From contig JAJCZC010000022.1 of the NCBI GenBank assembly GCA_029262575.1, positions 62,001 to 126,000 on the forward strand: DNA of 64,000 bases, read 5' to 3'. The position numbers were made by a program, and so were the translations under genes. Source of the stretch: Candidatus Babelota bacterium (GTDB lineage: Bacteria; Babelota; Babeliae; Babelales; Vermiphilaceae). The notes below the pieces were generated by a model, which was not told the origin of the DNA, did not search any database, and worked only from the letters and a program-made list of their open reading frames with translations. Shown here one piece after another: positions 7,893-17,406 of this stretch. Numbering within the stretch: position 1 is the stretch's first letter; each line of letters begins with the position of its first letter.

Positions 7893-8843
7893 ATGAAGCG
7901 TACTAATTTTGCACTACTGGGATATTTTTTATCAATAGCCTGCACTACAGCTCTATTCGGGGCTGCATCATCAAACAAGGAAATCGGAAACCTAACAAAG
8001 GGCGTCTCTAATCGCAAACCTCCAGCACCCTTGGTTCAGCTATGTACACACACAATTTCCAAAAATAAGCTCTCTCTAACAAATCATTTATGGCTATTGA
8101 ATTGCAAACATGGAAAATCTCTATGCGCACACACGGTTTATCGCGCCTATGTCAATCAACAAAATGAAAATTTAGCCAACGAAGAAGAGTCCAACTATCT
8201 AATATGTCACAATAATCAATTGCACTTACTAGATGGCTATTTTCATTTAAAACAACCTAACAATAGCAACAAGATTAACACAAGTGATGAGGAGCAATTT
8301 AAGTTTGGAAATTGGAAATCAAAAATAAAGCTTATGAACAATCGCCTAACATTCGTAGCCGAAAAATCAAAAATCCACAAGGGATTTGATTATCCATATG
8401 CAGAATTTCTTGATTATATAGTTCCAAACAAGGAGGGTGCCCCCTTTGCAGCAACTTTACATAAACACCCGAAAGAGCAACTCGACCCAAACTTAGAGAA
8501 GCACATTTTAATCATTTGGTATACTGGTACAAACTTAATGAATCAAAGATTATATCCTAATCCTAAAAAAATGAACGTATACACTCGCACTTCTAAAAAA
8601 TTAATATCTACAAACAAATGCGAAATGCTTAAATTATTAGTCTCTCAGTTCCTTAACAATATCCCTGAAAGACTTTTGAATCTCCAAGAGTGGGCTTTTC
8701 TGCTAGCAGCAGCGGGTTCTTGGAACAATGGCAAGCCACATCCGATCACAAAAAGAATGCATGCTTTAATCTCCAAACCACAAAGCCCAATTAAAAACCT
8801 CATAAAAGATAAGCTATTATTCACAGTTATCAAGAAGAACTAA
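7893..8843 (+). CDS. Secreted protein of unknown function (paralogue of the broken upstream gene)
   Basis: 316 residues from ATG 7893, chosen because GAGAGGG lies five bases upstream and MKRTNFALLGYFLSIACTTA with LFGAA makes a good signal peptide; the frame is open further upstream from 7842. The mature part is polar with no motif I recognise. A C-terminal block (LQEWAFLLAAAGSWNNGKPH) is shared with the split paralogue before it, which shows tandem duplication. Neighbours on both sides are also secreted ORFs. Function unknown; an exported host-interaction or envelope protein is the most I can say. Confidence 0.7.
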   Translation: MKRTNFALLGYFLSIACTTALFGAASSNKEIGNLTKGVSNRKPPAPLVQLCTHTISKNKLSLTNHLWLLNCKHGKSLCAHTVYRAYVNQQNENLANEEESNYLICHNNQLHLLDGYFHLKQPNNSNKINTSDEEQFKFGNWKSKIKLMNNRLTFVAEKSKIHKGFDYPYAEFLDYIVPNKEGAPFAATLHKHPKEQLDPNLEKHILIIWYTGTNLMNQRLYPNPKKMNVYTRTSKKLISTNKCEMLKLLVSQFLNNIPERLLNLQEWAFLLAAAGSWNNGKPHPITKRMHALISKPQSPIKNLIKDKLLFTVIKKN

Positions 8844-8916
8844 GATAATTCCTCATAAGCATTGAATACATCAAGAATTTAAGACCCTAAGCGCTTACTA
8901 AGCGATTGCTCTTATA

Positions 8917-8959
8917 AACCACAAATATGCCTTGCAAATTGCTATATCCATGCTAAACT
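8917..8959 (+). promoter_or_regulatory. Repeated upstream element, copy 2, with possible promoter
   Basis: AACCACAAATATGCCTTGCA continuing AATT repeats the element at 7774. TTGCAA 8932-8937, a 16-base spacer and TAAACT 8954-8959 could be a promoter for the small ORF at 9018. The preceding TAAGCGATTG (8899 region) is shared with the element before the J-domain gene at 50 kb. Confidence 0.4.
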
Positions 8960-9017
8960 TAAATTGCAAGTTGAAGTTTAGCTATAATTTTAGTATATTT
9001 AGCTATTTTGGAGGTTT

Positions 9018-9179
9018 ATGAATCCCAGATCAAAACGAGCAAAATTGATAAAATACGTAAGTCGCTATGCATGGCTCATGTTATTTTTACTCATTTTAAG
9101 CTTTTTAAAGTTCTATAAAAAATATCAACCTTTATTCAAAACATTAATAACTGCACAAATAAAAAGTGACTTAAAATGA
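9018..9179 (+). CDS. Small basic single-pass membrane protein (53 aa)
   Basis: A short ORF with a strong Shine-Dalgarno, GGAGG at 9010-9014. The product is basic at the N-terminus (MNPRSKRAKLIKYVSRY), has one hydrophobic helix (WLMLFLLILSFLKFY) and a Lys-rich tail, so it would sit in the inner membrane with both signals for positive-inside topology. Its stop codon is inside the left arm of the following terminator. No family recognised. Good initiation signals, a promoter-like element and a dedicated terminator argue that it is real. Confidence 0.6.
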   Translation: MNPRSKRAKLIKYVSRYAWLMLFLLILSFLKFYKKYQPLFKTLITAQIKSDLK

Positions 9180-9204
9180 CCTTTTGGTGAGGTCATTTTT
9201 TTTT
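9173..9204 (+). terminator. Intrinsic terminator after the small ORF
   Basis: AAAATGACC / GGTCATTTT arms (9173-9181 and 9191-9199) around a nine-base loop, followed by a T run. Confidence 0.85.
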
Positions 9205-9275
9205 CATTGCAATGCCCTCTTGTCTATTGTATTGTAACAAAAAGTAGGAGATCTTTTTTGTTACAGGAGCAGATT

Positions 9276-9776
9276 ATGAGCAAACGCTTATCTATGATAT
9301 TACCACTCATGTGTGTCAGCGCGCTTACACACACACGCGATCGAGCACCAAATGCATCACACCTTTATCAACTCAAACGAAGACAAAACATCAAACCGGA
9401 AGAAACATTAAGAGTTCAGCCTGAAAGCTTTACTCAGTTATGCTGTGCATGCGCACATCTCAAACTACCAGCTGATTGTAAAAGAAGAATTATCACAGGC
9501 ACTATAGCAATGCCTAGCATGGGAAAATTGAGTGGCGAAGGCTCTGGATACACTTATCTTGCCAACGCTGAATCTGGAACTCTCGAAATAACTCTTCCAT
9601 CACTGCATCGCCCAATTATAACTGCAACGGCCCAAGACGCTCATAAAACGCGAACTATAGAAATAACAGGAAGAGACCCTCACACCGTCACATTGTCTAT
9701 CTCAGAATTCACGGGTGATGAAGAGATTATCATTGATTTTCATGCTATTCAGCTTGAAGTAACAACTCAAGAATAA
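9276..9776 (+). CDS. Secreted protein of unknown function
   Basis: 166 residues from ATG 9276. This start is preferred over upstream codons because CAGGAG lies seven bases before it and the product then begins with a signal peptide, MSKRLSMILPLMCVSALT. The mature part has a Cys-rich patch (LCCACAHLKLPADCK) and a C-terminal half rich in Thr, Ile and acidic residues that looks like beta strands (GTLEITLPSL, IEITGRDPHTVTLSIS). It may be a small beta-sandwich stabilised by disulfides, which is inference. No homologue recognised. Confidence 0.65.
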   Translation: MSKRLSMILPLMCVSALTHTRDRAPNASHLYQLKRRQNIKPEETLRVQPESFTQLCCACAHLKLPADCKRRIITGTIAMPSMGKLSGEGSGYTYLANAESGTLEITLPSLHRPIITATAQDAHKTRTIEITGRDPHTVTLSISEFTGDEEIIIDFHAIQLEVTTQE

Positions 9777-9786
9777 TATACCTTTC

Positions 9787-9844
9787 AAAATGCATGCATG
9801 TTACTGGTTTAGTGATTAATAATCCACAGGATGCATGCATTTTT
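9787..9844. repeat. Inverted repeat around ATGCATGCAT
   Basis: AAAATGCATGCAT (9787-9799) and its reverse complement (9831-9843) flank 31 bases. The core is itself a palindrome. The distal T run could make it a terminator for the upstream gene, but the loop is long. Confidence 0.5.
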
Positions 9845-9958
9845 ATCAAATCCACTTTTTTTTGAGTCATATTACTGTCGACAGAATATGGAATTATCCG
9901 TATACTAAAACTCTAAAACAAGCAAGATAAAACTTTTCAAAAATGCATAGGAAAAACG

Positions 9959-10675
9959 ATGGCTGGTCATTCCAAGTGGAAAACCATTAAACACAAAAAA
10001 GCTGCGCTTGACGCAAAACGAGGTAAATCATTCACTCGTCTTATTAAAGAAATCACCGTAGTTGCTCGCGATGGCGGAGGAGATCCCGATGGCAATCCAC
10101 GTTTACGCACTTTGATGGATAAAGCAAAACAGATCAATATGCCACAAGATAACGTCACCCGTGCAATTAAAAAAGGAACCGGCGAACTTCCTGGCCTCAC
10201 CTATGAATCCGTCATGTATGAAGGATATGGTCCAGGCGGCATTGCTATATTGGTCGACACATTGACCGACAACAAAAACCGCACCGTTTCTGATATGCGT
10301 CATCAGTTTTCAAAAAAAAATGGTAATTTAGCTGAAACCGGCGCTGTTGCTTGGATGTTTGAACGCAAAGGATCACTTACTTTCAAAGCACCTGAAAAAT
10401 CAGAAGACGATATTCTTGAACTTTTATTAGATTTTGATGTACATGATATAAAGACTCATGAAGATCTATTTGTCGTCTATTGTGATACCAAGGCTCTTGA
10501 ACCAATAAAAAAAGCTTTAGAAACCGCAGGTATTCATGTTGATCATGCAGAACTTGATTATGTAGCTAAAAACACCATGTCATTAAGTGAAACTGAATCA
10601 GCAAAAGCACTCGACTTGCTTGATATCTTAGATGATCATGATGATGTTCAAAATGTATACACCAATTTAGCTTAA
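9959..10675 (+). CDS. yebC: YebC/PmpR family protein
   Basis: 238 residues beginning with the family hallmark MAGHSKWKTIKHKKAALDAK, followed by ARDGGGDPDGNPRLR, MPQDNVTRAIKKG and YEGYGPGGIAILVD. The length is normal. The family acts as a DNA-binding transcription factor in some bacteria and is reported to help translation of proline-rich stretches in others. It lies 12 bases before the yicC-like gene, in probable operon. In many bacteria it sits near ruvC; here ruvB is about 3 kb upstream. Confidence 0.93.
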   Translation: MAGHSKWKTIKHKKAALDAKRGKSFTRLIKEITVVARDGGGDPDGNPRLRTLMDKAKQINMPQDNVTRAIKKGTGELPGLTYESVMYEGYGPGGIAILVDTLTDNKNRTVSDMRHQFSKKNGNLAETGAVAWMFERKGSLTFKAPEKSEDDILELLLDFDVHDIKTHEDLFVVYCDTKALEPIKKALETAGIHVDHAELDYVAKNTMSLSETESAKALDLLDILDDHDDVQNVYTNLA

Positions 10676-10687
10676 GAACGGATATTT

Positions 10688-11575
10688 ATGCGCAGTATGA
10701 CCGGATTTGCCTCTAAAAAAGCAACCTTAGATTATAAAGATACAAAATTCTATGCAGCAGTAAGCTTGAAATCTGTTAATTCACGTTTTTTTGAAAACAC
10801 TTGCAAGTTGCCTTATGCATTACATCACCTGGAAACAGACATCTCCAGAATGCTCAAAAAACAGCTGCATCGCGGTCATTTGTTTACCTCGATAAATATC
10901 AGTGATCAATCTATACTAAAAGGAACGGCAACGGCATCATTGCCGATTGCCAAAAGCTATATTGAAGCGGCACATGAGATCCAGCAGAAAACCGATATTG
11001 TTGGCACATTTGGGATAGCTGAATTAATTCGCATGCCGTACGTTTTCTCAACACAGGAACAATTAATCGATGATGAAATCAAAAAACAACTTATTATTTT
11101 AGTGCAACATGCAGTTGAGACCTTAATTGCTGAAGAAGAACGCGAAGGCGCTGCAATGCAAGAGGATCTTGCAGAACGCATCAATATCGCACAAAAAAAG
11201 ATAGATGAAATAGAGCATCATCATGCTGCCTTTATGAAAGCACGCAAAGAAAAAATTATGCAAGAAGTGCAAAGTTACACAGAAAATGAAGATAAAATGG
11301 TCGAAACACGAAAAGCTGCACTTTACTATATGCTTGATAAAATAGATATTCATGAAGAGATCGTACGATTCAAAAGCCACATCAAGCGCCTTCATGATTT
11401 GCTCACCGATAAATCAGTTGAAAAAGGCAAGCGTATCGATTTCACTCTGCAAGAATTAACGCGCGAAATCAACACTATCGCTGCAAAAGCAAGTGACGCC
11501 AATATGGGTGCACTGGCAATTGATATCAAGGTTGAACTGGAAAAAGCACGAGAACAAACACAAAATATTGTGTAA
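10688..11575 (+). CDS. yicC: YicC/YloC family endoribonuclease
   Basis: 295 residues with the N-terminal signature MRSMTGFASKKATL and LKSVNSRFFENTCKLPYAL, and the C-terminal block RFKSHIKRLHDLL...GKRIDFTLQELTREINTIAA KASDA. Length matches the family. YicC proteins are reported RNases; the central helices (about 130-220) are coiled-coil-like. It follows yebC directly, and a clear terminator ends the pair. Confidence 0.9.
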   Translation: MRSMTGFASKKATLDYKDTKFYAAVSLKSVNSRFFENTCKLPYALHHLETDISRMLKKQLHRGHLFTSINISDQSILKGTATASLPIAKSYIEAAHEIQQKTDIVGTFGIAELIRMPYVFSTQEQLIDDEIKKQLIILVQHAVETLIAEEEREGAAMQEDLAERINIAQKKIDEIEHHHAAFMKARKEKIMQEVQSYTENEDKMVETRKAALYYMLDKIDIHEEIVRFKSHIKRLHDLLTDKSVEKGKRIDFTLQELTREINTIAAKASDANMGALAIDIKVELEKAREQTQNIV

Positions 11576-11594
11576 AATTCAAATAAATTTCCTT

Positions 11595-11624
11595 AAGAGG
11601 GCCAAACTGAGCCCTCTTTTTTTT
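11595..11624 (+). terminator. Intrinsic terminator after yicC
   Basis: AAGAGGGC / GCCCTCTT stem around CAAACTGA, then a long T run. Confidence 0.9.
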
Positions 11625-11713
11625 CTTTTTTTACTCCACATTTTGCAAAAAATTCCTTACACTAATCATACTATCGCTACACAACAGTGAAAAATGCATA
11701 AGGAACTTCTTTA

Positions 11714-14700
11714 ATGTCCAAACATTTCACCCATTTACATTGCCATACCGAATTCTCATTACTTGATGGTGCAACTTCGCTTGATCGCCTTGTGGCATTT
11801 GGCAAAGAGCATGATATGAAGTCCTTAGCGATTACTGATCATGGTAATATTTTTGGTGCCGTAAAGTTTTTTCAAAAATGCAAAAAAGCCGGCATCAAAC
11901 CAGTTTTAGGTATTGAAGCATATTTAACTGAAGATGCTGCAATCAAATCTGCTGATAACAAGTATTATCACGTCATTTTATTGGTGCAAAATGCCGTTGG
12001 CTATAAAAACCTTTGTAAGCTTATCTCATTTTCCTATCAACAAGGTTTTTATTTTAAGCCACGTATCGATTATCAAATGCTGCAAAAACATTCTGAAGGC
12101 TTAATCACAAGTACCGCATGTTTGGGTGGCCACATTCCAAAAATGCTCATGCGCGGGCAAGAAAAGCTTGCCGATGAGCGCATTGATTGGTTTTTAGATG
12201 TTTTTGGACCAGAGCGATTTTATATGGAAGTTCAGCCAGAAGATCAAGAGGAACAAACAATACTCAATCAAAAATTATATGAATGGAGTGCAAAAAAGAA
12301 TGTTCAGCTGATCGCAACGGGCGATTGCCATTACCCCACCCTTGAAGATCGCGAGGCACATGAAACGTTGTTGTGCATTGGCACCCATGGAAAATTTGAT
12401 GATCCTGGCCGATATTCTTTTGGTGATTGCAGAACGTATATGCGTTCACCTGATGAAATGCTTGAACTGTTTAAGGATCACGAAGATGCCATTTGGAATA
12501 CGGGCAAAATTGCTGACATGTGTGAATTTGATTTTGAAATGGGCAAGCTTTTTTTCCCTAAATTCAAAATCCCCGAACAACACACGCCTGAAACATTCTT
12601 TAAGGCTGAATGTCAAGAAGGCCTGAAAAAATTAGTTGAAAAAAAATTAATTACCGAAGAAAAACTTCCAGAATACCAAGATCGCCTTGATCTTGAAATG
12701 AATCTTATTATTGACATGGGATTTGTAGGTTATTTTTTGGTGGTAAGTGATTTTATCAAATGGGCTCACCGTAATGGTATTCCTGTTGGTCCAGGACGTG
12801 GTTCTGCGGCGGGATCATTGGTTGCATGGACATTAGAAATCACCAATGTTGATCCGCTTAAATACAATCTACTTTTTGAGCGATTCTTGAACCCTGAACG
12901 TGTGACTATGCCTGATATCGATATCGACTTTTGTATTGAAGGTAGAGAAACAGTTATTCAATATGTCCGTGATCATTATGGCCATGATAAAGTATGTCAA
13001 ATTATTACCTTTGGTACCATGGCGGCAAAAGGAGCTCTCAAAGATGTTGCACGAGCACACGGTTTTTCATTTGAAGATTCAAATGCTATCACGAGCCTCA
13101 TTCCTGACCAACTGAAAATTACACTCAAAGAAGCTTTAGAGCAAGAACCCCGCCTCAAGGACCTGATGGAAGGCAATCCAAAAGTTAAGCATTTGTTTGA
13201 TATAGCTTTTCGCCTTGAAGGATTAACACGCCATGCTTCAAAACATGCCGCTGGGTTGGTGATATCTCCCGAACCTATCGATGAAGTATTACCATTATTT
13301 ATTCCATCAAAATCGACCGATTTAGTTACACAATATGCAATGACCGAACTTGAAAGCTTAGGATTTTTAAAAATCGATTTTTTGGGACTGAAAAACTTAA
13401 CACTTATTGATCGTGCATTAAAATTGATCAAACAAAATCATGGCGTTGATATCGACATTAATCATTTGCCACTCGATGATGAAAAAGCCTTTGAATTGGT
13501 ATGCGCAGGAAAAACTTCTGGTGTATTCCAGTTAGAATCGGAAGGCCTAAAAGAAGTTTTACGCAAACTTAAGCCATCCGAATTTGAAGATATTATTGCA
13601 GTAAACGCATTATATCGTCCAGGTCCGCTCGGGTCAGGAATGGTAGATGACTTTATTGAGCGTAAACATGGACGACAAAAAATAACCTACCTATTTGCCG
13701 AACTTGAACCCATACTCAAAGAAACATACGGCGTTATTGTGTATCAAGAACAGGTTATGAAGATTGCATCCACCATTGCAGGATATTCCCTCGGTGAATC
13801 TGATATCTTGCGTCGTGCAATGGGTAAGAAAAAAGTTGATGTTATGGCAGAACAACGCGTACTCTTTATTCAACGAGCTGAAGAACGTAAGTTCGACAAA
13901 CGCAAAGCTGGTGAACTTTTTGACCTTATGGCCTACTTTGCTGGTTACGGTTTTAACAAATCTCACTCGGCTGCTTACGCATTTATCGCCTATCAAACAG
14001 CCTATTTAAAGGCTAATTATCCGGCAGAGTTCATGGCATGCCTTATTTCGCTCGAATCATCTAACGCGGACAAAATGTCCTTTTATTTGCAAGAAGCAAA
14101 AGATATGGCACTCGATATATTGCCACCGAATATAAATAGCTCAGAAATTAAATTTAGTGTCAATGAAGGGAAATTACTGTTCGGGTTACAAGGTATAAAA
14201 AGTGTTGGGCTTGCTTCACTAGAAAACATTTTGCAAGTTCGCGAAAAAAAACCATTTGCCGATATGTTCGATTTTTGTAAACGTATCGATTTGCGCACAT
14301 CAAATAAACGCGTTATTGAGCACCTCATTTGGGCAGGTGCATTAGATACATTGCATGGATCGCGTGAACAAAAAACAACTGAACTACAAACTGTAATGGA
14401 TCAAGCTACTGCCAAAAAGAAAGCTGAAATAACAGGACAAATGGACCTCTTTTCGCTCAGAAAAAAAGAAAATGGCAAAGATGAACTTTATGCATTCTCA
14501 CCTTGCACACCGTGGACCGATAAAGAAAAATTAGAAAAAGAAAAAGAAGTTATCGGCTTTTATTTGAGCGCACATCCCCTTGAAAGCATCGCAAAACAAT
14601 ATACCTGGCTCCGTGTGCCCACATTCGATCAACTGCTCAAAAAAGCACAAGAAACCGCACTCGATAAGGAAGCATTTGGCACCACATACGGCATCATCAA

Positions 14701-15157
14701 AAGTAAACGCGAAATCCTCACCAAAAAAGGCGACCGCATGGCATTTGTGCAACTTGAGGATATGAATAGTGTATGCGAAGTTATCTTGTTCCCCAAAACA
14801 TTTGCACAAGTTGAACATTGGCTCAGCGAACATCATGTATTTGTAGTCAAAGGCGCTCTTGATTTAACTTCACCGCACATTTGTAAAATTAAAGCAAACC
14901 ACTTTGTACCGATTGACCTATTGTTAGCCGAATCAAACTGCATTGATGAAATAAGCCTACATATCCCAGATGAAATAACAAACGATCAATTAAAAACATG
15001 CAAAAAACTATTAGTTGATGGACAAATACCTCTTTCAATACGTTATGAAGAAAATGAAAAAAAGATCAAACTGGTCACCAAGCAAAAAATAGCGCTCGAT
15101 AAGGCAACTGTTGAAGCAATAGAACAACTCAATATTAAAGTTGCTCTTGAAGTTTAA
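11714..15157 (+). CDS. dnaE: DNA polymerase III alpha subunit
   Basis: 1147 residues, the replicative polymerase of the DnaE1 type. The PHP domain comes first (HLHCHTEFSLLDGA, TDHGNIFGAV, IEAYL, GDCHYP). The polymerase core has GPGRGSAAGSLVAW and the catalytic aspartates in MPDIDIDFCIEGR near residue 400. Then follow FQLESEGLKEVLRKLKPSEF, YRPGPLGSGM, GYGFNKSHSAAYAF, a helix-hairpin-helix region and an OB-fold (YGIIKSKREILTKKGDRMAF) at the C-terminus. PHP metal ligands H9, H11, D42, H43, E68 and H86 all seem kept, unlike in E. coli, so the PHP domain may be an active proofreading nuclease. No strong hairpin separates it from the convergent gene. Confidence 0.95.
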   Translation: MSKHFTHLHCHTEFSLLDGATSLDRLVAFGKEHDMKSLAITDHGNIFGAVKFFQKCKKAGIKPVLGIEAYLTEDAAIKSADNKYYHVILLVQNAVGYKNLCKLISFSYQQGFYFKPRIDYQMLQKHSEGLITSTACLGGHIPKMLMRGQEKLADERIDWFLDVFGPERFYMEVQPEDQEEQTILNQKLYEWSAKKNVQLIATGDCHYPTLEDREAHETLLCIGTHGKFDDPGRYSFGDCRTYMRSPDEMLELFKDHEDAIWNTGKIADMCEFDFEMGKLFFPKFKIPEQHTPETFFKAECQEGLKKLVEKKLITEEKLPEYQDRLDLEMNLIIDMGFVGYFLVVSDFIKWAHRNGIPVGPGRGSAAGSLVAWTLEITNVDPLKYNLLFERFLNPERVTMPDIDIDFCIEGRETVIQYVRDHYGHDKVCQIITFGTMAAKGALKDVARAHGFSFEDSNAITSLIPDQLKITLKEALEQEPRLKDLMEGNPKVKHLFDIAFRLEGLTRHASKHAAGLVISPEPIDEVLPLFIPSKSTDLVTQYAMTELESLGFLKIDFLGLKNLTLIDRALKLIKQNHGVDIDINHLPLDDEKAFELVCAGKTSGVFQLESEGLKEVLRKLKPSEFEDIIAVNALYRPGPLGSGMVDDFIERKHGRQKITYLFAELEPILKETYGVIVYQEQVMKIASTIAGYSLGESDILRRAMGKKKVDVMAEQRVLFIQRAEERKFDKRKAGELFDLMAYFAGYGFNKSHSAAYAFIAYQTAYLKANYPAEFMACLISLESSNADKMSFYLQEAKDMALDILPPNINSSEIKFSVNEGKLLFGLQGIKSVGLASLENILQVREKKPFADMFDFCKRIDLRTSNKRVIEHLIWAGALDTLHGSREQKTTELQTVMDQATAKKKAEITGQMDLFSLRKKENGKDELYAFSPCTPWTDKEKLEKEKEVIGFYLSAHPLESIAKQYTWLRVPTFDQLLKKAQETALDKEAFGTTYGIIKSKREILTKKGDRMAFVQLEDMNSVCEVILFPKTFAQVEHWLSEHHVFVVKGALDLTSPHICKIKANHFVPIDLLLAESNCIDEISLHIPDEITNDQLKTCKKLLVDGQIPLSIRYEENEKKIKLVTKQKIALDKATVEAIEQLNIKVALEV

Positions 15158-15192
15158 GTGCCTAAACGCACTAATAATGAATGCAGATCATC

Positions 15193-15837
15193 TCACTGAT
15201 CCTGCACATATGCACATGCCATAGCATATGCACGCTCATCTAATGTTTTTATTCGTATTAAAAATTGCCGCATTAGCTGCGTATCATACATAAGACGATC
15301 AAGGGTTTCTTGCACCAGTTGCATCTTTGTTTGCGCTTCAATGAGCTGATCTTTATAAGCTTCAAAAGTAACATCAACCATCAACAAAGCCTTTTGTGCG
15401 ATATTCATATCAAAACGATTGAGTAAGTGTATCATCTGATTAATTGCTTGCTTTTTGAGCAACAGATGGCACAAATGTTTGATATAACAAAACATTTGCT
15501 GGCGCTTTTTTAATTGAGCAAAAATATCAATTATTTTTTCCAGATAGACTTGACTGTCTTGCAAAGTAAATAGATGATCATATACTGCAACAGCTTGCAT
15601 TGATTGGTTTTGATCTTCATAGGCCTGAGCAGCTTTTTCATATATATTTATAGCACCCGGGATATCATCAAATGCACGTAATATATCACCCTCAAGCTGA
15701 TGACCAACCGCTACATTGTCAAAAGAATGGGATAATAAACGATAAACACCAAGCGCTCGCTCCTTTTCTCTGCGAGAAATACATTCGGCAAGTCTAAACC
15801 AGGCAATATTATATTTATCCGCTTGCACCTGATTCAT
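15193..15837 (-). CDS. Helical TPR-like cytoplasmic protein
   Basis: 214 residues without a signal peptide. Pairs of helices such as AVGHQLEGDILRAFDDIPGA, INIYEKAAQAYEDQNQSMQ and AVAVYDHLFTLQ look like degenerate tetratricopeptide repeats at about 45-110. The C-terminal half is alpha-helical with heptad-like spacing (LIEAQTKMQLVQETLDRLM). TPR proteins usually make protein-protein contacts. The gene is convergent with dnaE, 35 bases apart, and stands alone. No specific function can be assigned. Confidence 0.65.
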   Translation of the reverse strand: MNQVQADKYNIAWFRLAECISRREKERALGVYRLLSHSFDNVAVGHQLEGDILRAFDDIPGAINIYEKAAQAYEDQNQSMQAVAVYDHLFTLQDSQVYLEKIIDIFAQLKKRQQMFCYIKHLCHLLLKKQAINQMIHLLNRFDMNIAQKALLMVDVTFEAYKDQLIEAQTKMQLVQETLDRLMYDTQLMRQFLIRIKTLDERAYAMACAYVQDQ

Positions 15838-15926
15838 AACAATTCCTTTATGATATGGCGTTTTGCATGCTCCAAGTTACACCATACCATATTGCTTATA
15901 AGGCTATGCAAGAAACCTCAATTTGT

Positions 15927-17096
15927 TTAGTCTTTTTTTGCTGCTATTGCCGACCGTTCTAGCGAATCCATTCCAGTAAGTGCGCCATCAAGTTGTTGGG
16001 TTGCTGCATTCAAACGCTCTCTAGTATTCCTTGTCACATTATCTAATTGCGCTGGAGCACCCTGTTTACGAGGAGAATAAGTTTTTTCCTTTGAAGCCTC
16101 ACTAATAATAGATGCGACTGTCCTTGGAGATTCATCACGAGGTGAAATATCATCACTCAAAACAGCACGAGACTTCTCTCTTTTGGCAATTTTAAGACGT
16201 AAATAACCGGTATAAGAGGTCCAAATCTTTGAGCTCTCTGTTTGCGCATCAACAAGCGCTAAAAGCACAGGAAGCAGCCCCTTCGTTTTTTTTACAAACT
16301 CAAAATCTGCAGAACCTAAAATTTTATACAATTGCTCTTGATCCTTTTGTGAGTAATCACCACGTGCCACAAATGGAACTCCTGTTGGTACACCCTGAAT
16401 ATTAAGTAAAACACTCTTCGTTGTTGTTCGGCCTCGTGGAGATCCCTCTTGCATGATTGAACTTGACGCAACTTTTATCAATTGAGTAGGTTTTTTTAAC
16501 CATGCCATGCGTTCACGCAAATATGCAGTATATATATACGCTACCCTAATCGCATCCTTTCGTCGACCGTAGTCATCCTTCAGAAAATCCAGTAGCCCAT
16601 CTATCTTTTGCACATAAGTAAAATCAGTATAACCAAGCGACCTATAAAGGATTAGCTCCTCTTTTATAAGGCTGCCTTCAAATACCTCCTTTTCCTTCTC
16701 CCGCAGCAAGAGCTCCTGCATTCTTTTGAGCGAGGTCATTCGTTTTAAATTACCGGATTTTATCCTTGGACTTTCAATTCTTTCATCCGAAGAACGCCTT
16801 AACAATTCCCCGGCACCTCGGTCATCAGGCAATGTAACTGCAGATACTGTTGAATGTGCAACGAAACTTTTTGATTTTGGTCTTTGGCCAGATTTATTTC
16901 TTCGAATTTTTTTCCCCCCTGAGCCACCTAAAGAAAGCTTGTAAGGATTCATAACACCTAAATTCCCGCCGCTCATGCTTCTCAACCGTTGCAACTGCTC
17001 TTGCCGCGTTTGATTGCCTTTATTTTTGTCATCTGATGCAGATGAAAATAACAAGGAAACAGAAAATAACAATGAACCAATAGCATATTTCATCAC
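15927..17096 (-). CDS. Exported protein with two internal repeats and SPR-rich linkers
   Basis: 389 residues with a signal peptide (MMKYAIGSLLFSVSLLFSSA). Two copies of a helical module of about 57 residues occur: ILYRSLGYTDFTYVQKIDGL... to LRERMAWLKK near 150-207, and QLYKILGSADFEFVKKTKGL... to LRLKIAKREK near 258-315. They are joined by basic, Ser-Pro-Arg-rich, probably disordered linkers (SPRGR, SPRDESPR, SPRKQG). The N-terminal 120 residues are also basic and low in complexity. No known family. The design (signal, disordered basic linkers, repeated fold) is common among secreted effectors, but that is inference. Confidence 0.75.
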   Translation of the reverse strand: MMKYAIGSLLFSVSLLFSSASDDKNKGNQTRQEQLQRLRSMSGGNLGVMNPYKLSLGGSGGKKIRRNKSGQRPKSKSFVAHSTVSAVTLPDDRGAGELLRRSSDERIESPRIKSGNLKRMTSLKRMQELLLREKEKEVFEGSLIKEELILYRSLGYTDFTYVQKIDGLLDFLKDDYGRRKDAIRVAYIYTAYLRERMAWLKKPTQLIKVASSSIMQEGSPRGRTTTKSVLLNIQGVPTGVPFVARGDYSQKDQEQLYKILGSADFEFVKKTKGLLPVLLALVDAQTESSKIWTSYTGYLRLKIAKREKSRAVLSDDISPRDESPRTVASIISEASKEKTYSPRKQGAPAQLDNVTRNTRERLNAATQQLDGALTGMDSLERSAIAAKKD

Positions 17097-17280
17097 TAAA
17101 CCTTTTTATTAAAAAAAACTATACCTTATTTATATGCTCAACAGCTTTATCATAAACAAATAATATCCATAAATAGTTTTAACTTTTTTTAAAATAGATG
17201 TAAAACAAGAGTGAAAAATTCGAAAGGAATATAACCGGGTAGCACACGCTATTTAGTGATGAATGTTACCAATTTCCAGG

Positions 17281-17406
17281 GTGCATATTTTTTTATGTGT
17301 GATGATTTACGAACATTGTGAATCTTTCCTTCAAATCACTTGTGTATCCAATATAGGTATGGGATGAGTCTTGTAATGATCGAAGAAAATAAACAGAATA
17401 ATACAT
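17281..17406 (-). pseudogene. Decayed GIY-YIG endonuclease fragment
   Basis: On the minus strand from 17406 the frame reads MYYSVYFLRSLQDSSHTYIG then YTSDLKERF, which aligns with HFVYIVRSVKYPEKLYIGYT and EDLKSRL of the intact gene at 17671-17928. The frame then hits a stop at about 17295 and the similarity fades. Only the N-terminal third of the domain survives, so this is a dead duplicate. Confidence 0.65.
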
